From assembly GCF_023684405.1 (NCBI RefSeq), contig NZ_JAGSOI010000010.1, positions 1-60,712 of the forward strand: a stretch of DNA of 60,712 nt, given 5' to 3'. Origin of the DNA: Methanococcoides seepicolus (lineage in GTDB: Archaea; Halobacteriota; Methanosarcinia; Methanosarcinales; Methanosarcinaceae). Of the stretch, positions 55,750 to 60,712 are shown one piece after another. The notes under the pieces are model-generated. The model worked only from the letters and a program-made list of their open reading frames with translations. It searched no databases and had not been told where the DNA came from. Position numbers and translations under genes: made by a program. The first letter of the stretch is position 1. Every line of letters begins with the position of its first letter.

Positions 55750-56610
55750 ATGAATACAAAATATATAGCCATTTTTTTGGCGGTTATAATGGTCATGTCA
55801 ATCATGCCTTTTTTCTTCAGTGGAGGCTCGAATGGGGAGACTGCGGATAATTCGGTTGTGGATAATTCGGTTGTGGATGCCGCTGGCTTTGAATCTATTC
55901 CCGGTGAACATGTGGATCATGAGCTGAATTCCCTTGCTGATGGTCTTGCAGTGACACCTGAAGGGGTGGCATTTGCAGAGTATGTTGACATTGACAGCAT
56001 AAGGGATACACCACTTTACCTTATGATGGGTAATACGTCACAGTTGGATTCAGTATATGGAGTTCAGGTCACTAAGTTGTACTCTGCAGAATATGCTAAC
56101 CAGCACAGTTTCAATATGCATGTGATAAACCCTGAGGTCATTGCTTTCCCTTATTATCTTTCAGAGGATGCGTATAATGGATACTATTTCGCTTCACGCG
56201 GTAGCGACCTGTATAATGTAATAGGCAATCCTATGCTCTTTGGTCAGCAGGATCGGTTAGAGGATGTTCTGGATGTCATGGAAGGCGATGCTAATGCATC
56301 ATCAGATTTCAGCAGGTTGATGGAGTTCGTGGAGCCGGGTGCACCTATACAGCAAGTTATGGTCGTGAATGATGGGTTTGCAGATCAGTATTACCTTGAT
56401 CTGATGTTCCTTGATGATTCACGTTTGTCACGTACTACTGTCTATCTTAATCCGACAGATGGTACTCGCAACAATATAACTGCTTATGCAGCTGAAGGTC
56501 CTGATAAGGGTCTGGACTATGATATAGAGTCTCAGGAAGATATTTTGAAGGTGACCGTTACCTTAGATTCTTCAGATTTCTATACTTTCTTGGGTGAGCC
56601 TGCTTGGTGA
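55750..56610 (+). CDS. Exported or membrane-anchored protein of unknown family
   Basis: 286 residues with one N-terminal hydrophobic segment (residues 5-24, no lipobox Cys), then a soluble, acidic domain: DSVYGVQVTKLYSAEYAN, YYFASRGSDLYNVIGNPMLFG, VEPGAPIQQVMVVNDGFADQYYLDLMFLDDS. An exact 15-bp tandem repeat (55846-55860 and 55861-55875) encodes DNSVV twice. GGAG ribosome site; monocistronic. Family not recognised; probably faces the outside. Confidence 0.7.
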   Translation: MNTKYIAIFLAVIMVMSIMPFFFSGGSNGETADNSVVDNSVVDAAGFESIPGEHVDHELNSLADGLAVTPEGVAFAEYVDIDSIRDTPLYLMMGNTSQLDSVYGVQVTKLYSAEYANQHSFNMHVINPEVIAFPYYLSEDAYNGYYFASRGSDLYNVIGNPMLFGQQDRLEDVLDVMEGDANASSDFSRLMEFVEPGAPIQQVMVVNDGFADQYYLDLMFLDDSRLSRTTVYLNPTDGTRNNITAYAAEGPDKGLDYDIESQEDILKVTVTLDSSDFYTFLGEPAW

Positions 56611-56835
56611 GCTTGTTCTCACCTCGTTTTTCTTTTTTATATTCTGTTCTGCATATGTCTTTGGTGAGCTATCAGGCATTTTGGCGCAAGCTATATATGT
56701 GACTGTGGCGATTCATACCAAATACTTTGGTTGATGCAACATATGCTCATTTGTGAGTGAATGTGCATTGCTGATGTTAATTACAATGAATAATGACAGA
56801 CCGCAGATAAGGGCGGTTTCGAAGGAGATATAAAT

Positions 56836-57189
56836 ATGGTTAAATTTGAAGTTCCTGACGAATTAGCAGATAAAGCACTTGAAGCAATCGAACTCGCAAG
56901 AGACACCGGTAAGGTAAAGAAAGGTACCAACGAAGCAACAAAAGCTATCGAAAGAGGCATCACAAAGCTTGCGGTAATCGCAGCTGACATTGAGCCATCC
57001 GAGATCGTTGCTCATATTCCAGCTCTTTGCGAAGAAAAGAACACACCATACATTTTTGTAAAACAGCAGAAAGAACTTGGTGCAGCATGTGGAATTGGTG
57101 TGGGCTGTGCAGCTGTTGTGATCACTGATGCAGGAAAGGGCAGCGAACTTGTAGAAGACGTTGCACAGAAAGTCGCTGCACTCAAATAA
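56836..57189 (+). CDS. rpl7ae: Ribosomal protein L7Ae
   Basis: 117 residues. Kink-turn binding protein of the ribosome, box C/D and H/ACA RNPs and RNase [74 protein letters not shown]. It would also bind the guide in the tRNA-Trp intron. AAGGAGATA ribosome site. First of the L7Ae-S28e-L24e-Ndk set. Confidence 0.98.
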   Translation: MVKFEVPDELADKALEAIELARDTGKVKKGTNEATKAIERGITKLAVIAADIEPSEIVAHIPALCEEKNTPYIFVKQQKELGAACGIGVGCAAVVITDAGKGSELVEDVAQKVAALK

Positions 57190-57196
57190 TCATTGA

Positions 57197-57427
<231 letters not shown>

Positions 57428-57432
57428 TGATA

Positions 57433-57621
57433 ATGGAACAGAGAAAATGTTCATTTTGCGGAGAGTTGCTTGAGCCGGGTACGGGTCTCCTTTTTGCAAA
57501 GAGGGACGGATCCACATATTATTTCTGTTCTTCCAAATGTAAGGGCAACTTCGATCTTGGAAGACTTCCAAGACGTACTGTCTGGACAGAACAGGGTAGG
57601 ATCTACCTGAAGAAAGCCTAA
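57433..57621 (+). CDS. rpl24e: Ribosomal protein L24e
   Basis: 62 residues from ATG 57433 (AGGTGAT upstream; GTG 57424 lies in the previous stop). Zinc finger [13 protein letters not shown]...CSSKC, then [26 protein letters not shown]. Its stop overlaps an upstream start candidate of ndk. Confidence 0.95.
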   Translation: MEQRKCSFCGELLEPGTGLLFAKRDGSTYYFCSSKCKGNFDLGRLPRRTVWTEQGRIYLKKA

Positions 57622-57635
57622 TGTTGGTGAATCTG

Positions 57636-58085
57636 ATGGAACGAACCTATGTTATGGTCAAACCAGATGGCGTTCAGCGCTGTCTTGTTGGAGAGATCGT
57701 CTCAAGAATCGAGAAAAAAGGTCTTAAGATCGCAGCATTAAGGATGAATGTGATGACCGAGGCGGCCGCAAAGGAGCACTACAAAGAGCACTCCGAAAGG
57801 CCTTTCTTCGGTCCCCTCGTATCCTTTGTCACTTCAGGCCCATCTGTTTCGATGGTCATTGAAGGCAATAATGCGATCAAGATCATGCGTGCGATCAATG
57901 GTGCAACAAATCCTGTCGATGCATTGCCTGGAACTATCCGTGGCGATCTTACAGTTGATATGGGTAGAAATGTTGTCCATGCATCAGATGCTCCGGAATC
58001 AGCAGAGCGTGAGATAGCTCTTCACTTTGAAGAGTCTGAGATCTCCGGCTATCCACGAGCAGATGATGAATGGTTGTATGAGTGA
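57636..58085 (+). CDS. ndk: Nucleoside diphosphate kinase
   Basis: 149 residues from ATG 57636 (GGTGA seven bases before). Transfers phosphate between nucleoside di- and triphosphates. [68 protein letters not shown], and the catalytic His in [18 protein letters not shown]. Last gene of the ribosomal set. Confidence 0.97.
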   Translation: MERTYVMVKPDGVQRCLVGEIVSRIEKKGLKIAALRMNVMTEAAAKEHYKEHSERPFFGPLVSFVTSGPSVSMVIEGNNAIKIMRAINGATNPVDALPGTIRGDLTVDMGRNVVHASDAPESAEREIALHFEESEISGYPRADDEWLYE

Positions 58086-58116
58086 TTCGAAAGGATCAGA
58101 CATCTGAAGATCGAAT

Positions 58117-58199
58117 AACATTCAGGGACAAGAGGCCGATAATTCGGTCCTCTTTCATTGTTAGTATGTTATGTACTAACGCTCCTGAATGTTTTTTTT
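58117..58199 (+). other. Three-way-junction element with T8 upstream of aIF5B
   Basis: AACATTCAGG (58117-58126) pairs perfectly with CCTGAATGTT (58184-58193). It encloses a hairpin of AAGAGGCCGA against TCGG-CCTCTT with one bulged base (58130-58139, 58144-58154, loop TAAT) and another of GTTAGTA/TACTAAC (58160-58166, 58174-58180). T8 at 58192-58199 follows directly. The shape is a terminator or attenuator between ndk and the aIF5B gene, whose ATG is 41 nt further on. A small RNA is also possible. Confidence 0.6.
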
Positions 58200-58240
58200 A
58201 ATATTAATGAATTCAACAGGATTTCAGAGAGAGTTGTGTC

Positions 58241-60016
58241 ATGGTTGTAAAAGATAACTTACGAACTCCTATCGTTTGTGTTATGGGGCATGTGGATCAC
58301 GGCAAGACCTCACTGCTTGACATGATACGTGGAAGTGCAGTTGTATCCGGAGAAGCTGGAGCTATCACCCAGCACATTGGTGCAACCGAAGTTCCTATAA
58401 GTGCTATTGTGGAAAAATGTGGGAATCCAGGCCTACTTGACAAGTTCATGGTTCCTGGACTTCTTTTCATTGATACGCCTGGACATCATGCGTTCACTAC
58501 TTTGAGGAGTCGTGGCGGTGCTCTTGCAGACCTTGCCGTTGTTATCGTTGATATCAATGAAGGTTTTAAACCACAGACGATCGAGAGCCTGAATATTTTG
58601 CAACAGCATAAGACCCCGTTCGTTGTTGTGGCGAACAAGATCGACAAGATTCATGGTTGGAACCCTCAAAAAGGTGCTCCTTTCATGACGTCTTACAATA
58701 AGCAGAGCGAACACGTAAGGGGAAGCCTTGACACCAAGTTCTATGAGGTCGTGGGTGAACTGTATAGCAATGGTTTCAGTTCTGATCGATATGACCGTGT
58801 AAACGATTTCCAGCATAATATCGGTGTTATTCCTATCAGTGCTATCACAGGTGAAGGTATTCCTGATCTCCTGATGGTTCTGCTGGGACTGGCGCAGAGA
58901 TTCCTTGAATCGAATCTTCATTATAATGCAGAAGGGCCCGGTGTGGGTACTGTTCTGGAGGTCAAAGAAGAGCGTGGACTTGGTACCACCCTTGATCTTA
59001 TCCTGTATGATGGAGTGCTGAAAAAAGGTGATACGATAGTTGTTGGATGTTTGGGTGAACCTATACAGACAAAAGTTCGTGCTATCCTAAAACCACGTGC
59101 TCTTTCAGAGATCAATGTTGAAGATAAGTTCAAGCAGGTCAGTAAGGTTACTGCTGCAGTTGGTGTTAAGATCTCAGCTCCTCATCTCGATGGTGCATTG
59201 TCCGGAGGTTCAGTTAGGGTAGCTACTGCTGAAACACTGGATGCTGTTGTTGAAGAGGTGCGTAATGAGGTCGAAGATGTCCAGATCGATACCGATCAGA
59301 GTGGTATTACTATCAAAGCCGATACAATTGGCTCTCTTGAAGCTCTTGTGAATGAACTTAAAAAAGAGGATATCCCTATTCGCAAAGCAGATGTGGGTGA
59401 TATTTCCAACAGGGACATTATGGAAGCTTTCGCTATCGAAGATCCGTTCCATTCTGTTATTGTAGGGTTTAATGTCAATATCCTTCCTGATGCCAAAGAA
59501 AAAGTACGATCCACTGGCGTCAAGGTGTTCATGAACGATGTCATCTACCGTTTGATAGATGACTATAGGGATTGGGTAAAGGAACAGCGGGCTATATCCG
59601 AAAAGGCCGTTTCCGAGACAATTGTCAAACCCGCTATGTTCACTATTATGCCTGACTGTGTGTTCAGACAGAGCAAACCTGCTGTTGTAGGTGTACGGGT
59701 AATAGGTGGTACCATCAAGACGAAGGTCGATGTTACGACAGGCGATGGTACTGTAGTGGGAATTGTAAAAGGCTTGCAATCACGGGGCGAGAACGTAAGT
59801 GTTGCTACTATCGGCATGGAGGTTGCGATGTCTATCGATGGCCCTACAGTGGGCAGACAGATAAACGAAGGCGATGTTCTCTATGCGAACATACCTGAAA
59901 GGCATGCTAAGATACTTGAGCACGAACTTTACGATTCACTTTCGGCGGATGAATTAGAAGCACTTGACTCCTTCTTGGATATAAAAAGAAGGGATAACCC
60001 ATTCTGGGCGAAATGA
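58241..60016 (+). CDS. infB: Translation initiation factor aIF5B
   Basis: 591 residues. GTPase joining ribosomal subunits: VMGHVDHGKTSLLDMIRG (G1), FIDTPGHHAF (G3), VVANKIDKI (G4), then SAITGEGIPDL. Domain II ALRFLESNL..., domain III and C-terminal beta-barrel GVRVIGGTIKTKVDVTTGDGTVVG follow, with the Met-tRNA-binding domain ending in LDIKRRDNPFWAK, typical of archaeal aIF5B. ATG start; upstream structured element may regulate it. Confidence 0.97.
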   Translation: MVVKDNLRTPIVCVMGHVDHGKTSLLDMIRGSAVVSGEAGAITQHIGATEVPISAIVEKCGNPGLLDKFMVPGLLFIDTPGHHAFTTLRSRGGALADLAVVIVDINEGFKPQTIESLNILQQHKTPFVVVANKIDKIHGWNPQKGAPFMTSYNKQSEHVRGSLDTKFYEVVGELYSNGFSSDRYDRVNDFQHNIGVIPISAITGEGIPDLLMVLLGLAQRFLESNLHYNAEGPGVGTVLEVKEERGLGTTLDLILYDGVLKKGDTIVVGCLGEPIQTKVRAILKPRALSEINVEDKFKQVSKVTAAVGVKISAPHLDGALSGGSVRVATAETLDAVVEEVRNEVEDVQIDTDQSGITIKADTIGSLEALVNELKKEDIPIRKADVGDISNRDIMEAFAIEDPFHSVIVGFNVNILPDAKEKVRSTGVKVFMNDVIYRLIDDYRDWVKEQRAISEKAVSETIVKPAMFTIMPDCVFRQSKPAVVGVRVIGGTIKTKVDVTTGDGTVVGIVKGLQSRGENVSVATIGMEVAMSIDGPTVGRQINEGDVLYANIPERHAKILEHELYDSLSADELEALDSFLDIKRRDNPFWAK

Positions 60017-60106
60017 TCGATGGATGCAAAATAAATACCTGTAATTCATATACAGGCTTAAGCTAACTTTAAATACGAATTTATTCAAACATATTGGAGG
60101 CAAATC

Positions 60107-60514
60107 ATGGCAGATTTTAAAATTGTAGTTTCAGATCCAAAAACAAAGACCTACCAGTTCGACATTACTGGAGCTGAAGCAAACCAGTACATTGGAAGAT
60201 CTATTGGTCAGACAGTAGATGGCGCAACAGTAGGTCTGGATGGTTACACACTAACCATTACAGGCGGTACCGACAACAGTGGTTTCGTAATGAGCCCAAC
60301 CCTTCCAGGTCCAAAGAGGCAAAAGATCCTCATTGCAAAGGGTGTAGGATATTCACCAGTAGCAAAAGGCGTACGCCGAAGGAAATTCCTTCGTGGAAGC
60401 GAGATTGCTCCTGACATTACCCAGATCAACACCAAAGTTACAGGATACTCTGACAAGACCATTGAAGAGATCCTTGGTGGCGGTTCAGAAGACGTTGAAG
60501 CACAAGCAGAGTGA
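60107..60514 (+). CDS. rps6e: Ribosomal protein S6e
   Basis: 135 residues: [108 protein letters not shown] ribosome site; ACTTTAAATACG at about 60068-60079 is the TATA box. A CCTGTA/TACAGG hairpin just upstream may end infB. Confidence 0.97.
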   Translation: MADFKIVVSDPKTKTYQFDITGAEANQYIGRSIGQTVDGATVGLDGYTLTITGGTDNSGFVMSPTLPGPKRQKILIAKGVGYSPVAKGVRRRKFLRGSEIAPDITQINTKVTGYSDKTIEEILGGGSEDVEAQAE

Positions 60515-60621
60515 TATTCGTCACTCTCCTTTTTAATTCTTTTTTTGTAACTATTCAGCCTACCTATCGTCAATCCTGTATGACCGACTATAATACAAAA
60601 AATTAATTTGCAACCCTAAAA

Positions 60622-60712
60622 TCAAACAATCGTTGGAACAAATGGCTTTCCATCGATTGCATCTTGAATAGCTTTCATCACAGAAAGTTGATTCTTCTTA
60701 ACAGTAGAAATG
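60622..60712 (-). CDS. C-terminal fragment of a gene running off the edge
   Basis: On the minus strand the last 29 codons read STVKKNQLSVMKAIQDAIDGKPFVPTIV and end in TGA at 60622-60624. The gene begins beyond the window. The tail may belong to a transposase or a soluble protein; not identifiable from so few residues. Confidence 0.3.
   Translation of the reverse strand, partial: ISTVKKNQLSVMKAIQDAIDGKPFVPTIV

Overview
The window reads as a methanogenic archaeon of the Methanosarcinaceae, most likely the cold-, salt-adapted genus Methanococcoides or a close relative. Support: two methanogenesis marker proteins (types 9 and 12), a pterin diphosphokinase of the tetrahydromethanopterin pathway, the ablAB pair for the osmolyte N-epsilon-acetyl-beta-lysine, an archaeal exosome/proteasome superoperon, archaeal r-proteins, an intron-bearing tRNA-Trp, A+T-rich spacers with archaeal TATA boxes, and many TTG starts. 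None of the roughly 60 intact genes whose stop I read ends in TAG; all use TAA or TGA. That fits an organism that decodes TAG as pyrrolysine, and the one in-frame TAG in a gene (position 50611) is the most interesting signal here.

Layout. 1-15.7 kb is an accessory, partly decayed region: a DEAD-box helicase, lrgAB, an unassigned structured RNA-like element, ablAB, a START-domain gene broken by TGA, a methyltransferase-like protein, an aspartate racemase, DUF434 and SagB-type genes sharing a symmetric TATA box, a truncated IS transposase joined to the tail of a CCG-domain gene, a two-gene membrane module, and an aldehyde dehydrogenase plus acetolactate-synthase-like operon ruined by three single-base deletions. 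15.6-29 kb carries tRNA-Glu, a Cys-rich winged-helix protein with an Sm protein, a large SF2 helicase, a RecA-like protein, a GTPase pseudogene, a nucleoside phosphorylase, DUF373, mptE, ileS, and a second KamA-family radical SAM gene whose reading frame appears to begin at ATA. 29.4-34 kb holds a PUA protein, sepF, a ZPR1-type zinc protein, proS, a CobT-family protein and tRNA-Trp, whose intron carries a box C/D guide.

35.1-43.4 kb is the archaeal exosome superoperon: L15e, a COG1325-type protein, Rpp30, Pop5, proteasome alpha, SBDS, Rrp4, Rrp41, Rrp42, L37ae, RpoP, Brix, Pcc1 and prefoldin beta. It couples RNA decay, tRNA processing, ribosome maturation and proteolysis. 43.4-51.9 kb has a DHH phosphoesterase, an aryl-CoA ligase with an ACT partner, DUF2103, marker 12, a nitrilase-family enzyme, and the operon marker 9 - CitG-like (TAG-interrupted) - DUF447 - deaminase. 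51.9-56.6 kb has a TPR protein, a PAS/GAF sensor whose start lies behind an A7 run in another frame, and an exported protein. 56.8-60.5 kb is L7Ae-S28e-L24e-Ndk, a structured element, aIF5B, then S6e. A partial gene runs off the right edge.
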